Assembly: GCA_902774185.1 (NCBI GenBank)
Contig: CACYHE010000004.1
Location: 53,846 to 117,845 of the forward strand
From: an uncultured Bacteroidales bacterium
Lineage (GTDB): Bacteria; Bacteroidota; Bacteroidia; Bacteroidales; Paludibacteraceae
DNA: 64,000 nt
Reading direction: 5' to 3'
A program made the translations under genes and the position numbers. Shown piece after piece: positions 1 to 9,141 of the stretch. Numbering within the stretch: the stretch's first letter is position 1; each line of letters starts with the position of its first letter. A model generated the notes under the pieces. It ran no database searches. It was not told the DNA's origin and saw only the letters and a program-made list of their open reading frames with translations.

Positions 1-51
1 AATTCGATTGCAAGATGCTGCAAAACGCTGCCCAAAAAGAAGGACTGCAAG

Positions 52-558
52 TTATAGACGTCCTTGAGAATGGCGAATGGCGGTTGATGAGATGTCGAAA
101 GTAGGAGCTTCTCTAAGGAAAACGATATTCGGATTATTCAGAATATTCGGATTAATCTGATTTCTGGGATACACAAAGATCCGGTAGTTAGCTAAGATAT
201 ACTCATACTCCTTCCATTGATCGAAAATGGCGAGGTTATCTTCCCCGATGACGAGCGTGAACTCGTGCTCGGGGAATTTTTTTTGCAGTTCGCGTAAGGT
301 ATTCGCGGTGTAGGACGGACGAGGTAGGGAGAACTCAAAATCACTGGCTAACACATGCGGGATATCTTGGATTGCTTCTTGTACTGCCGCCAAGCGTTCC
401 TCTTCGGGTGCTAAGAGACCTGCAGGTTTGAGCGGGTTATTAGGACTAACCAACAACCATAACTCATCGAGGTCCGTGTTCTCAATGACCCATTTGGCTA
501 ATCCCACATGCCCGAAATGCACCGGATTAAAACTGCCCCCATAGATACCGATTTTCAT
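52..558 (-). CDS. nadD: Nicotinate-mononucleotide adenylyltransferase, C-terminus apparently frameshifted
   Basis: Transfers AMP from ATP to nicotinate mononucleotide to make deamido-NAD in cytoplasmic NAD synthesis. The nucleotidyltransferase signature GGSFNPVHFGH is at residues 7-17 and the late SSTAIR motif at about 157-162. At 168 residues it is some 20 shorter than usual Bacteroidales NadD. The expected tail (a stretch ending in FFL plus about ten residues) is visible in the neighbouring frame, reading FFLGSVLQHLAIE, between about position 45 and the window edge. This points to a one-base indel near 60-75, either real or a sequencing error. The start is the ATG at 558. It lies 33 bp downstream of dnaE and may be co-transcribed with it. 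Confidence 0.9.
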   Translation of the reverse strand: MKIGIYGGSFNPVHFGHVGLAKWVIENTDLDELWLLVSPNNPLKPAGLLAPEEERLAAVQEAIQDIPHVLASDFEFSLPRPSYTANTLRELQKKFPEHEFTLVIGEDNLAIFDQWKEYEYILANYRIFVYPRNQINPNILNNPNIVFLREAPTFDISSTAIRHSQGRL

Positions 559-591
559 CGATTTGAAATTTGTAATTGGTAATTTGTGATT

Positions 592-3500
592 TCAGTTTTT
601 CTCTACCACTTTGAAATCCAGTAACCCTTCTGCCCGTTTCATGCAGAGCCATTTATAGAAACGCGGAGTGACACGAATCGGTAAGGATCGGCTGGTGAGG
701 GCTACGTGTTGCCGGTTGAGCGGGTTGAAGACGGTGATATGCAGTCGTTCCTGCCCCGGGTTCGCTTGGATGATGTCTTTGAGTTCATCGATCAGTTCCG
801 GTGTGACGGCATCGATCGCCAAGCGCAGGTTGATTCCTTCCGTGCGTTTGTCTTGAGACTCGTTGAGCATCTCGACTTGTTGTACCACAAATTCAAACTC
901 CGCCTCCTCGTCTTTGGCTTCCCGGAACCATTTCTGTCCGGCACCTTTCTGTTGCACGACACCGGAGACAAGGACGTACAGGTCTTTGAGCAGAAGATGT
1001 CCGAACCGGTTGTAGGTATTACCGAACAGAGCGAACTCATAGCTGCCGGTATAGTCTTCGATGACATAACGGCCGTAGGGGTTGCCTTTCTGACTGATAC
1101 GTTGCTCTGCCGAAGTGATCAGACCACCGATGAGGCAAGGTTGGTTCTTATGCGCAGTCAGGAACTCGGACGGGATGAGCGGTTTCTCTTCCATCGTGTC
1201 AGCGTTCTCTGCGATGTCAACACGAATCCGTTTCTCGGCTTCGGCTCGCTCTTCGGGTTTGCGCCAACGTTCGAAAAGACTTAACTCATTGGCGCTTACC
1301 GAACAGAGTTCACGAATCTCAAACTCATACTCATCCAGCGGGTGAGCGGAGAGGTAGATACCGATAAGGTCTTTCTCTTTATTAAGTCGCTCGATCGTAT
1401 CCCATCTCGGTACCTGCGGCAGGTCCGGATGTTTCACTTCGATAGCAAGATCAAGATCCCCAAAAAGGGAGAGGGCGTTGTTCTCTTTGTCTGCTTGCCA
1501 TTTCTGCCCGTAGTTCATCAGCAGATCCAGTCCGGAGGCACCGTTGTCATCAACGCCGAAGAACTGCTCCCGATAGATATCGTCGAAGCACTCGAAGGCA
1601 CCAGCTTGGGCAAGATTCTCAATGGTCTTACGGTTACAGGACTGTAAGCTCACCCGCTCCAGGAAATCGAAGATACCGGTGTACTTACCGTTCTTCTCCC
1701 GTTCCCGAATGATGGCGTCTGCCGCTCCTTCACCAACCCCCTTGATACCGCCTAAACCGAACCGGATATCGCCTTTGCTGTTGACGGTGAAATTAAGTTC
1801 CGATTCATTGATATCGGGTTCTAACACACTGAGACCTAAGGCTTTGCATTCGTCCATCAGTTTGGTTACCTCTTTGATATCATCCTTGTGGATAGTAAGG
1901 TTAGCCGCCATGAACTCTGCCGGATAATGTGCTTTGAGGTAACCCGTCTGGTACGCCACCCAGGAGTAACAAGCGGCATGCGATTTATTGAAGGCGTAAG
2001 AAGCAAATTTCTCCCAGTCTTTCCAAATCTTCTCGAGCGTATTGGGATTGTGACCGTTCGCCTTACCGCCTTCCATGAACTTGTCCTTGAGCGAAGCCAG
2101 TACAGCCATCTGTTTCTTACCCATCGCCTTACGAAGCTTATCGCTCTCGCCTCGGGTGAAGTTCGCCAGCAGACGACTGAGCAGCATGACTTGCTCTTGA
2201 TACACTGTCACACCATAGGTGTCCTTTAGGTATTTCTCCATGACGGGGATATCATAGGTGACGGGCTTAAGTCCCTGCTTACGGTCGATGAACTCCGGGA
2301 TATAATCCATTGGTCCGGGGCGGTAGAGGGCGTTCATGGCGATGAGGTCCCCGATGACGGTCGGTTTGAGTTGGCGAAGGTATTTCTGCATACCGGCAGA
2401 CTCGAACTGGAACACAGCCACGGTGCGTCCGTCCTGGAAGAGTTTGTAGGTCAACTCATCGTCAATAGGAATATGGTTGATGTCGATGTCGATACCGCGT
2501 GCTTTCTTGACGTTACGCAGACACTCTTTGATGATGGTAAGTGTGATGAGCCCCAGGAAGTCCATCTTGATCAGTCCGACCGATTCAACTACGTGTCCGT
2601 CATACTCGGTAACGAGCACGCGTTTCTTACTTGCCTTATCTTCCACAGAGGAGAGGGGTGCGAAATTCGTCAGGTCATCGGCTCCGATGATCACACCGCA
2701 GGCATGAACGCCCACTTGCCGGATCGTTCCTTCGAGCCTTGCTGCATACTCCAGCATCGAACGCGTGTTGGGATCCCCTTCTTCATACTCATGTTTGAGT
2801 TCGCTAATGTACTTATAGCAGTTCTTGAGGTTGACTTTCGGTTTTTTCGCCCCTTGCGGTAAGTCTTTGAGCACGCTATCCGGAAAATCACGGTCTGGGA
2901 TGTAACCCTTTAGTTCATTGACGAAGGACAGCGGTACTTGTTGTACACGTCCTACATCCGCCAGAGCAGACTTGGTTGCCATCTTACCATAGGTGACGAT
3001 ATGTGCCACATGGGTCTCTCCGTACTTACGGCTCACATAGTCCAGCACTTTGCCTCGTCCGCAGTCCTCGAAGTCGGTATCGATATCGGGTAGGGAGATA
3101 CGGTCGGGGTTGAGGAAACGCTCAAACAGGAGGTCGTACTCCAAGGGGTCGAGGTCGGTTATCTTAAGGCAGTACGCAACAACGGAACCGGCTGCCGAAC
3201 CACGTCCCGGACCTACGGAAACGTCTAACTCTTCGCGTGCCGCACGAATGAAATCCATCACGATAAGGAAGTAACCCGGAAAACCCATTGAGATGATGGT
3301 GTTGAGTTCGAACTCAATCCGTTCTTTGAGTTCTTCATCGGTGTCGAGTCGTTCCTGTCCGTACCGTTCCAGCGCACCTTGCATAGTCAAATAACGCAGG
3401 TACGCACTCTCGAAAGCCAGACGGTCAGGATAGTCTTCTTCCTTACCGAACGAAGCCGGAATGTCGAACTTCGGCATGATAGGTCCGTGGTCGATGTCAT

Positions 3501-4401
3501 AGACTTCGACTTTGTCCACTATTTCCTGCGTGTTCTCCAGTGCTTCGGGGATATCGCTGAAGATAGCCGCCATCTCTTCGGGTGTCTTCAACCACTCCTG
3601 CTTGGTATAATGCATGCGGTTGATGTCATTGACAAAGTGGTTGGTACTCAAGCAGATCAGCCGGTCATGGGCTTCCGCGTCCTCTTCATTCACGAAATGC
3701 GAGTCATTGGTAGCGATGATCTTCACACCGTATTTGCGGGCTAACTCAATAAGAACCGGATTCACCTGTTTCTGCCGTTCGTACACCTCTTGGTCCCCAC
3801 CGGGTTTCTGCGTCTCATGACGTTGCAGTTCGATGTAGTAATCGTCTCCGAAGAGGTTCTTGAACCATTGTACGGTCTCTTCCGCTTCCTGAAAATCACC
3901 TCCCTTAGCGATGCCTTCCAGTATTTTCTGCGGAAGTTCGCCACCTAAGCAGGCAGAGCAACAGATGATGCCCTCGTGCCATTTCTCCAACAGCTCTTTG
4001 TCGATACGTGCCGTATGGTAGAATGCATCTGTCATGAACCCGGCAGAGACCAGCCGGCACAGGTTATGATAGCCGGTCATGTTTTTTGCCAACAGGATCA
4101 AGTGCCAACCGGAACGGTCGATGGAGTAGGTACGTCCTTCTCCGTTGACCGCTTTGTCATCCGTCATCGAGTGTCGTCCCCGACGGGCACAATATGCCTC
4201 CACGCCGACGATGGGTTTGAATGGTGCATCCAGTTTCTTACAATAATCCAGTAAGTCCTTGATACCGTACATGTTACCATGATCCGTCAGCGCCACGGCC
4301 GGCATGCCTGTCGCGATACATTTATCCACGATCTCTTCCACTTTGGACAATCCGTCCAAGAGGGAATAATGGCTGTGTACATGAAGATGCGTAAAACTCA
4401 T
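592..4401 (-). CDS. dnaE: DNA polymerase III alpha subunit
   Basis: Catalytic subunit of the replicative polymerase, 1269 residues. The N-terminal PHP domain begins at once with HLHVHSHYSLLDG (residues 5-17). The polymerase active site is recognisable: the GPGRGSAAGS motif is followed by PDIDTDF with two catalytic aspartates near residue 440, and KMDFLGL carries the third acidic residue near 612. The C-terminal part contains the helix-hairpin-helix region and an OB-fold segment (LIGGLITSAEQRIS onward). Length and domain order are those of ordinary DnaE rather than PolC. No start problem: ATG at 4401 opens directly into the PHP domain. Only 9 bp separate it from the lipoprotein gene upstream (4411-5889). 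Confidence 0.97.
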   Translation of the reverse strand: MSFTHLHVHSHYSLLDGLSKVEEIVDKCIATGMPAVALTDHGNMYGIKDLLDYCKKLDAPFKPIVGVEAYCARRGRHSMTDDKAVNGEGRTYSIDRSGWHLILLAKNMTGYHNLCRLVSAGFMTDAFYHTARIDKELLEKWHEGIICCSACLGGELPQKILEGIAKGGDFQEAEETVQWFKNLFGDDYYIELQRHETQKPGGDQEVYERQKQVNPVLIELARKYGVKIIATNDSHFVNEEDAEAHDRLICLSTNHFVNDINRMHYTKQEWLKTPEEMAAIFSDIPEALENTQEIVDKVEVYDIDHGPIMPKFDIPASFGKEEDYPDRLAFESAYLRYLTMQGALERYGQERLDTDEELKERIEFELNTIISMGFPGYFLIVMDFIRAAREELDVSVGPGRGSAAGSVVAYCLKITDLDPLEYDLLFERFLNPDRISLPDIDTDFEDCGRGKVLDYVSRKYGETHVAHIVTYGKMATKSALADVGRVQQVPLSFVNELKGYIPDRDFPDSVLKDLPQGAKKPKVNLKNCYKYISELKHEYEEGDPNTRSMLEYAARLEGTIRQVGVHACGVIIGADDLTNFAPLSSVEDKASKKRVLVTEYDGHVVESVGLIKMDFLGLITLTIIKECLRNVKKARGIDIDINHIPIDDELTYKLFQDGRTVAVFQFESAGMQKYLRQLKPTVIGDLIAMNALYRPGPMDYIPEFIDRKQGLKPVTYDIPVMEKYLKDTYGVTVYQEQVMLLSRLLANFTRGESDKLRKAMGKKQMAVLASLKDKFMEGGKANGHNPNTLEKIWKDWEKFASYAFNKSHAACYSWVAYQTGYLKAHYPAEFMAANLTIHKDDIKEVTKLMDECKALGLSVLEPDINESELNFTVNSKGDIRFGLGGIKGVGEGAADAIIREREKNGKYTGIFDFLERVSLQSCNRKTIENLAQAGAFECFDDIYREQFFGVDDNGASGLDLLMNYGQKWQADKENNALSLFGDLDLAIEVKHPDLPQVPRWDTIERLNKEKDLIGIYLSAHPLDEYEFEIRELCSVSANELSLFERWRKPEERAEAEKRIRVDIAENADTMEEKPLIPSEFLTAHKNQPCLIGGLITSAEQRISQKGNPYGRYVIEDYTGSYEFALFGNTYNRFGHLLLKDLYVLVSGVVQQKGAGQKWFREAKDEEAEFEFVVQQVEMLNESQDKRTEGINLRLAIDAVTPELIDELKDIIQANPGQERLHITVFNPLNRQHVALTSRSLPIRVTPRFYKWLCMKRAEGLLDFKVVEKN

Positions 4402-4410
4402 TGTGCTGCG

Positions 4411-5889
4411 TTATTCTATTGATTCGCAAAAACCAAATGGGGAATGACTCAAGCTTTTTCGATTAGCTTTACGTGCCGGAGCACCCCATTTGCCTTGATT
4501 TTGGATGGCGGTGTTTCCTCCGAAGCGGATTTCAGCGCCGTTACGCGCGTGACCTACTACGGACCAGCTGTCCTTCTCGATGGTAAGTGTACCGTCCGCA
4601 ATCAACCATTGTGCCTCCGGCACGATATAACCCTCTTGCAGATAGGAATAACTGGTGAAGTAGAACATCGAACCATCGATGGTGATGGTCTCGTCATCGC
4701 GATAACCGGCATAAGCAGAACCCGGTTCCAAGGACAAATTAAACTCATACTCTCCGGCAGGAAGAGAGGTCTGGTCGGAAGACGTGAAGATGTTGATCGC
4801 TGAGAACGGAACGCAGGACACATTGTTGATTTTGAACGTACTGGTATTATACGCATAGAAGGTCCACATGTTCGCATTGATGCTGGATACATATTCGTAG
4901 CCGGCATAAGCAGTGGTCATGACTTCCGATTTATGACCCGATACATCTTCCGGTCCTTCGGTAGGTCCGTATTCGGGGTAGTAATCGCTAACCGGTACGC
5001 GTGTGATACCGCCATGCAGGATGTCGTCACCGCCCGGGGTTCCTTTCACTACCGGTTTTTGTTCGGCTTGCACAACGGGTTTGAACGCTTCGCTCAAGCA
5101 AGCTACGACCATACAGTTCTCCGGAACCCATGCATTATCCAGTGTGACGCTGTATTCGGCTGTATAGAGACTGTCTTCCACGGAGATAACATCTCCTTTG
5201 GCAGCGGTCAGGATCGCACGTACGGCATTCGCATGACGGAACTCCGACCAACCTTCGTATGTCTCATTGTAATCGGCCTGATAATCAATCATACCGGACT
5301 CTTTGACGAAGACGGTGAGCTGCAAAGCGGGAGCGTCCGCTTTGGCTACCATACCGGACACGTTCACTTTCAGTTCGCGTGAAGCGGGATCGTAGGTGTT
5401 GGTGAGGTTGATAGAAGCATAGGTGGTTGTCTCGAACTGCGATTTATCCACGGAGTACATATATCCCGGATGGAAGACAACCTTCTTACCGGCATCGCTC
5501 TTTGTCTTGTCACGGTCGATAGCTACGCTGGGCGCACCGCTTACGCTAAGTGCGCTCGTGATGGTCTTGCTGCCCGGCACAGAGAAATTATCCTGTTGAT
5601 AACCATAGTGGTGCAGGATAAGGATAAAGTTGGTATCGTTTTCCAAGAACTCATGGATGCAATCCATACCGTATGGACAGTATCCGCAACCCTGACCGGT
5701 GAACTCTTCGATGAGGTGTTTCTTCGGGAAAGAGATCGTCGGTTGCTCAGGAACGGTGTCCTGCGGGTCTACGGCTGTGGTGTCTGCGGAATCCGGTTTC
5801 TCCGGTTCCGGTACGTTTTTGGGTTCACATGCTGTGAAAGTGAGTGTAGCAACGCCGATGATGGCGGCTAAAAATAGATTCTTTTTCAT
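4411..5889 (-). CDS. Omp28-like lipoprotein with thioredoxin-type CxxC
   Basis: Predicted outer-envelope lipoprotein of 492 residues. The signal peptide ends in a lipobox (LTFTAC, Cys about residue 21), followed by a Pro/Asp-rich linker. A thioredoxin-like domain starts around residue 58 with EEFTGQGCGYCPYG, whose CxxC is the hallmark of the Omp28 family. A large C-terminal beta-rich region follows. It lacks the short C-terminal tail found on six other secreted proteins in the window and instead ends in a basic, low-complexity stretch. It belongs to a minus-strand run with a second Omp28-like lipoprotein (6390-7106), a DUF6029 barrel and a TlpA thioredoxin, a grouping that suggests extracytoplasmic thiol or redox work. 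The substrate is unknown. Confidence 0.75.
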   Translation of the reverse strand: MKKNLFLAAIIGVATLTFTACEPKNVPEPEKPDSADTTAVDPQDTVPEQPTISFPKKHLIEEFTGQGCGYCPYGMDCIHEFLENDTNFILILHHYGYQQDNFSVPGSKTITSALSVSGAPSVAIDRDKTKSDAGKKVVFHPGYMYSVDKSQFETTTYASINLTNTYDPASRELKVNVSGMVAKADAPALQLTVFVKESGMIDYQADYNETYEGWSEFRHANAVRAILTAAKGDVISVEDSLYTAEYSVTLDNAWVPENCMVVACLSEAFKPVVQAEQKPVVKGTPGGDDILHGGITRVPVSDYYPEYGPTEGPEDVSGHKSEVMTTAYAGYEYVSSINANMWTFYAYNTSTFKINNVSCVPFSAINIFTSSDQTSLPAGEYEFNLSLEPGSAYAGYRDDETITIDGSMFYFTSYSYLQEGYIVPEAQWLIADGTLTIEKDSWSVVGHARNGAEIRFGGNTAIQNQGKWGAPARKANRKSLSHSPFGFCESIE

Positions 5890-5896
5890 ACCTTAA

Positions 5897-6442
5897 TTAT
5901 AATTTAGTTCCTAATACGTTATACTCTTGTTCTCCGCGAACGATGATTACTTGTCCGTCGCGCATGATCTTATGCGTTCGGGCAGGTGTCTGTACATTTT
6001 TCACGCCTTGTCCGGCATAGACGAAATGAAGGGTAAGAGTGAGGGCCGTTTCCCCTTCTGAAAAGGTATACCGAATCGTCTCGTCCGAATCAGGTGCAGG
6101 GGTGTAATGAATGAACCAGCTGGCGAGACCGGAAGGGTAAAAAACTAAAAGCTCCGCCAGTTGTCCGTTTCCGGCTGTACATTGATCGGCACAGCAGAAC
6201 TCATCGACGAGGTTTGTTGATGAACGTTCGATGGAGACCGTCAATGTCCCGTTACACAGTAGGTTTCCGGTTAGATCCATTCGCATGTCTTCGGTCAGCG
6301 GATCCAATTCCGCTTCGTCAATAGTTATTTCCATCCCTTCTTCGTCAATCTCTCCGTACCCGTTGACGCTGACGATAAGGGCATGTGCATTAATACTTAG
6401 CACCATAACTGCTATCATCCATAAATTTCGTTTCATATGCAT
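5897..6442 (-). CDS. Small secreted protein with the shared C-terminal tail
   Basis: Unrecognised secreted protein of 181 residues. It has a signal peptide (ending around NAHA, residue 22), a beta-rich body, and a C-terminal tail with K-I-M-x-D-G, I-I-V-R and Y-N-V-L-G spaced as in five other proteins of the window. There are three close cysteines near residues 83-88 (CCADQC). The start may be the ATG at 6442 or the one two codons later (6436). Its 5' end overlaps the 3' end of the upstream Omp28-like gene by about 50 bp, so the two are probably translated from one mRNA. Function unknown; an extracellular or surface location is inferred from signal peptide plus tail. Confidence 0.65.
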   Translation of the reverse strand: MHMKRNLWMIAVMVLSINAHALIVSVNGYGEIDEEGMEITIDEAELDPLTEDMRMDLTGNLLCNGTLTVSIERSSTNLVDEFCCADQCTAGNGQLAELLVFYPSGLASWFIHYTPAPDSDETIRYTFSEGETALTLTLHFVYAGQGVKNVQTPARTHKIMRDGQVIIVRGEQEYNVLGTKL

Positions 6443-7106
6443 TTATAATATGGTTATCTATAGGGTCCAAATAGAGGGTAAGCAGGAATAATTGCTCCGT
6501 GTTCCAGGTATCAGAAAGCACGATGTCCTCTTTGTTATCATAGGTTGCACGCAGTACATGACGATGGTAATAAGCGGTGTTGACGCTGCCATCCGGCATG
6601 GCTTGTGCACCAAGTATACTGTCTTCTATGATCCAATAACTGATTTTGGGATCGATGGCGGGGATGACTGTATCCTGCATCGCATGATAGACCATCGTGG
6701 TCCATTCGGAAGGATCGTGCATGTACTCGTCCTGATGGAGCTGCATATCCACGTTCCCTTTTGGGAAAGGCGTAGAAGCCGTACCGCCCATCCATTGGTA
6801 TATACTGTCCGCTTCGGGACAAGTATAGTCGTATTTGGCTGCTCCTTGCGTGAAGGGGTTGGACGCAGGATGAAGAGAGACAAGGTACAAACGTCCTGCG
6901 TACGTATGCTCCAGTGTCTGCGCCAGTTCGGATGCGGTAGGACAGTTGACGCAGCGGAAACCGGTATACTCCAGCAATACATGACGCCTACCGGTAGAGG
7001 TAGAGTCCTGCGGGGTCGGTTCTACAGGTATCAACCGATCCTCTTCCTTGATCACTTCGCATCCGCAAAGGGCAAGTATCACCAAGCAAAGGAGTAGTTT
7101 ACGCAT
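6390..7106 (-). CDS. Omp28-like lipoprotein, short form
   Basis: Second Omp28-like lipoprotein, about 238 residues from the preferred start. The open frame extends to 7136, but the ATG at 7106 begins a proper lipoprotein signal (MRKLLLCLVILALCGC), so I take that start. A thioredoxin-fold segment carries EYTGFRCVNCPTAS with the CxxC, followed by the usual LHPAS stretch. It overlaps the upstream DUF6029 gene (which ends at 7079) by 28 bp and the downstream small secreted gene by about 50 bp, which is strong evidence for a single operon. It is half the size of the relative at 4411-5889 and lacks that protein's long C-terminal domain. Confidence 0.75.
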   Translation of the reverse strand: MRKLLLCLVILALCGCEVIKEEDRLIPVEPTPQDSTSTGRRHVLLEYTGFRCVNCPTASELAQTLEHTYAGRLYLVSLHPASNPFTQGAAKYDYTCPEADSIYQWMGGTASTPFPKGNVDMQLHQDEYMHDPSEWTTMVYHAMQDTVIPAIDPKISYWIIEDSILGAQAMPDGSVNTAYYHRHVLRATYDNKEDIVLSDTWNTEQLFLLTLYLDPIDNHIINAYETKFMDDSSYGAKY

Positions 7107-8701
7107 AATCCTTCCATTTGAGGTATATACCGGCAAACACCGCCGGAACAGTTAAATCCTTCTTTCGTTTTGGTATAGCCTATATTAGCACGGTGGGCAC
7201 CGTAGTTAAACGTCAAACCCGCTGTGTAATAATGGGCGTGGGTTGCTTCGGGTGCATGACCGATATTATACATGTATTGACCGCTGAGGGTCCAATGATG
7301 ATAGAGCGTCAGTTCATACAAGGCAAAGATCCATTGTCCGTCATAATCCGGCGAGAACAAGTACTGCAGTTCTGCCCGCATGGCGATGTTTTTATTCACC
7401 TGAAAACGTGTGTCCGCAACGCCTATACCGGAACGGATCATCCCTCCGTGTCCTTCCACTACAGACTGGTTATAACGCTGGTACATTAACATCGCGTTTA
7501 ACCACCATCGCTTGGAGATACGTTTGTTCAATTCGACATTGACATCGGTATAGAATTCTCCTTCCCCTTTGGATTCTCCGCGTACATGCGAAGCTCCGAG
7601 TTTGAGGGTGGTTCCATATTTACCGCCCATCTTACTTTTCTTCGGCGCCGAGTAACGTATTTCGGCCTGCCATGCCCATTCGCCATCCTCATATTGCGTG
7701 GCATAAGGATGCATGGCCGCCAAGGCATATGTATGCTGTTGGGTAAATGCCGGTAAGAGATTATACCGTCCGGCAATGCCTGTACGTAATCGCTCCGAAC
7801 GAAAAGCCATATTGTCTGACCGCTTCATCTGCGCCAATACAGAAAGGCCTTTCTGCGAATAGGAGATACTGAGTAATGCTGCGTTCCCATCTCGATAACT
7901 GAAACCGTTGTCCACGCAGGGATCATTGGCTTTATAGGCATACTCGGCCAGAATATTCAGTCCTTTCCATCGGAAAGAAGCGCGTACGTCGCCGGCACCT
8001 ATCCATTGGGGAAGGTTGTAACGGTACATACCGTCGGCCATAGGCACCATCACCGTATCTTCCGCTTCGTATTTGGATACGTAACTACCACCAAGAATCA
8101 GGCTGATGTCATGCTCCTGCATGGCAGGAATCCATTCGTCCAAATGAAGATTGATATCCGCTCCGAGTGCTGCATCGCGTGCGTAGTTCCATCCCCAAGC
8201 ATGATCGTGATAGCAGGACCAATACCGTCTCTGTTTTCCTCCCAGCAGGGTAAGATGAATGCCTTTGTAGGGTAATAAGTCCAGTTTGAGTCCCCGCAAC
8301 GCCCCGTCGATGCCTAATGCCCGGTCTTCGTACAAGTTAAGGATGAGACCCGAACCGAACTGTCCGTATACGTCACCAACGGTGATCTCTCCCCAGTTAA
8401 AGGCAGCTGCTACACTCAAATGACCGATACCGTGTCCCGCAAAATCCGTTTCGTAGCCCGGTAATGGCCATTGAGTCAATTCCAGACGCGTCGTGGCACG
8501 CAGTTCTTTGAACTGCGCGTGGTTAGAGTCATTAAGATAATGAACGCTTAGATCCAGGTACGAGTTACTATGGTACATCACCGGTTTCCAGTCTAATAGA
8601 CCGTCATGCTGCACCGCACCGCTTACAAAAACGGTGTCCCCTGACCAAGCGCTAAGGCTTATCAGAATACTAACGCAAATATGTACGAACCTCTTCTTCA
8701 T
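7079..8701 (-). CDS. DUF6029-type outer-membrane beta-barrel protein
   Basis: 540-residue outer-membrane protein with a cleavable signal peptide (about residues 1-20) and many alternating aromatic/polar beta strands ending in a C-terminal aromatic residue (NYSFAW), as expected for a barrel. The opening region and the repeated G-aromatic strand ends fit the DUF6029 family that occurs beside Omp28 and TlpA genes in Bacteroidetes. Four cysteines lie in loops (CYHDH, DPCVDNG and FNCSGGVC). It overlaps the TlpA gene upstream by 32 bp and the Omp28-like gene downstream by 28 bp. It probably provides the membrane partner of the lipoproteins. Family assignment is from sequence character and context; molecular function unknown. 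Confidence 0.65.
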   Translation of the reverse strand: MKKRFVHICVSILISLSAWSGDTVFVSGAVQHDGLLDWKPVMYHSNSYLDLSVHYLNDSNHAQFKELRATTRLELTQWPLPGYETDFAGHGIGHLSVAAAFNWGEITVGDVYGQFGSGLILNLYEDRALGIDGALRGLKLDLLPYKGIHLTLLGGKQRRYWSCYHDHAWGWNYARDAALGADINLHLDEWIPAMQEHDISLILGGSYVSKYEAEDTVMVPMADGMYRYNLPQWIGAGDVRASFRWKGLNILAEYAYKANDPCVDNGFSYRDGNAALLSISYSQKGLSVLAQMKRSDNMAFRSERLRTGIAGRYNLLPAFTQQHTYALAAMHPYATQYEDGEWAWQAEIRYSAPKKSKMGGKYGTTLKLGASHVRGESKGEGEFYTDVNVELNKRISKRWWLNAMLMYQRYNQSVVEGHGGMIRSGIGVADTRFQVNKNIAMRAELQYLFSPDYDGQWIFALYELTLYHHWTLSGQYMYNIGHAPEATHAHYYTAGLTFNYGAHRANIGYTKTKEGFNCSGGVCRYIPQMEGLCVNYSFAW

Positions 8702-9140
8702 CGCCTTCCGCGTAACCTACATGCTGGTAGACGAGTTCTCCTTTACTGTCAAAAATGAACATATGGGGGATGCTCTGTACGTTCATCGCCCGTTTGAAAG
8801 TGCCGTTAGGGTCAAGCAGCACGTTATACTCCCATCCGTTACCGTTCACAAGGGGACTTACTTTCTGACTATCCTGTCCTTGGTCAGTAGAGACGATATA
8901 CATCTCCACGCCGGTCTCTTCTTGCCAGTCGGTGTATACGTCATGGATGGCTTTCAGTTCTCGCATGCAGGGTTTGCACCAGGTGGCGAAGAACGAGATG
9001 ATGACGGGTTTACCGCTTTGGGTAAGGGTGGCTACATCTACTTCGTGACCGTTCATGTCCGTAATGGTAACAGAGGGTAATGCGGCGTGCATACTTAGTC
9101 CGCATAGAACGAATAACAGACTGAATAAAATACGTTTCAT
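8670..9140 (-). CDS. TlpA-like thiol-disulfide oxidoreductase
   Basis: 156-residue exported thioredoxin-fold protein. The signal peptide (about residues 1-19) is followed by a TlpA/ResA-like domain. The active site is FFATWCKPCMREL (Cys near residues 55 and 58), with the cis-proline segment SIPHMFIFD later. It probably reduces or isomerises disulfides in the periplasm, perhaps those of the CxxC lipoproteins encoded downstream. It ends in DEEEVRTYLR, overlapping the DUF6029 start by 32 bp, and follows the regulator gene at 9142 with no spacing, so regulator and redox genes look like one transcription unit. Confidence 0.85.
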   Translation of the reverse strand: MKRILFSLLFVLCGLSMHAALPSVTITDMNGHEVDVATLTQSGKPVIISFFATWCKPCMRELKAIHDVYTDWQEETGVEMYIVSTDQGQDSQKVSPLVNGNGWEYNVLLDPNGTFKRAMNVQSIPHMFIFDSKGELVYQHVGYAEGDEEEVRTYLR

Positions 9141-9141
9141 A

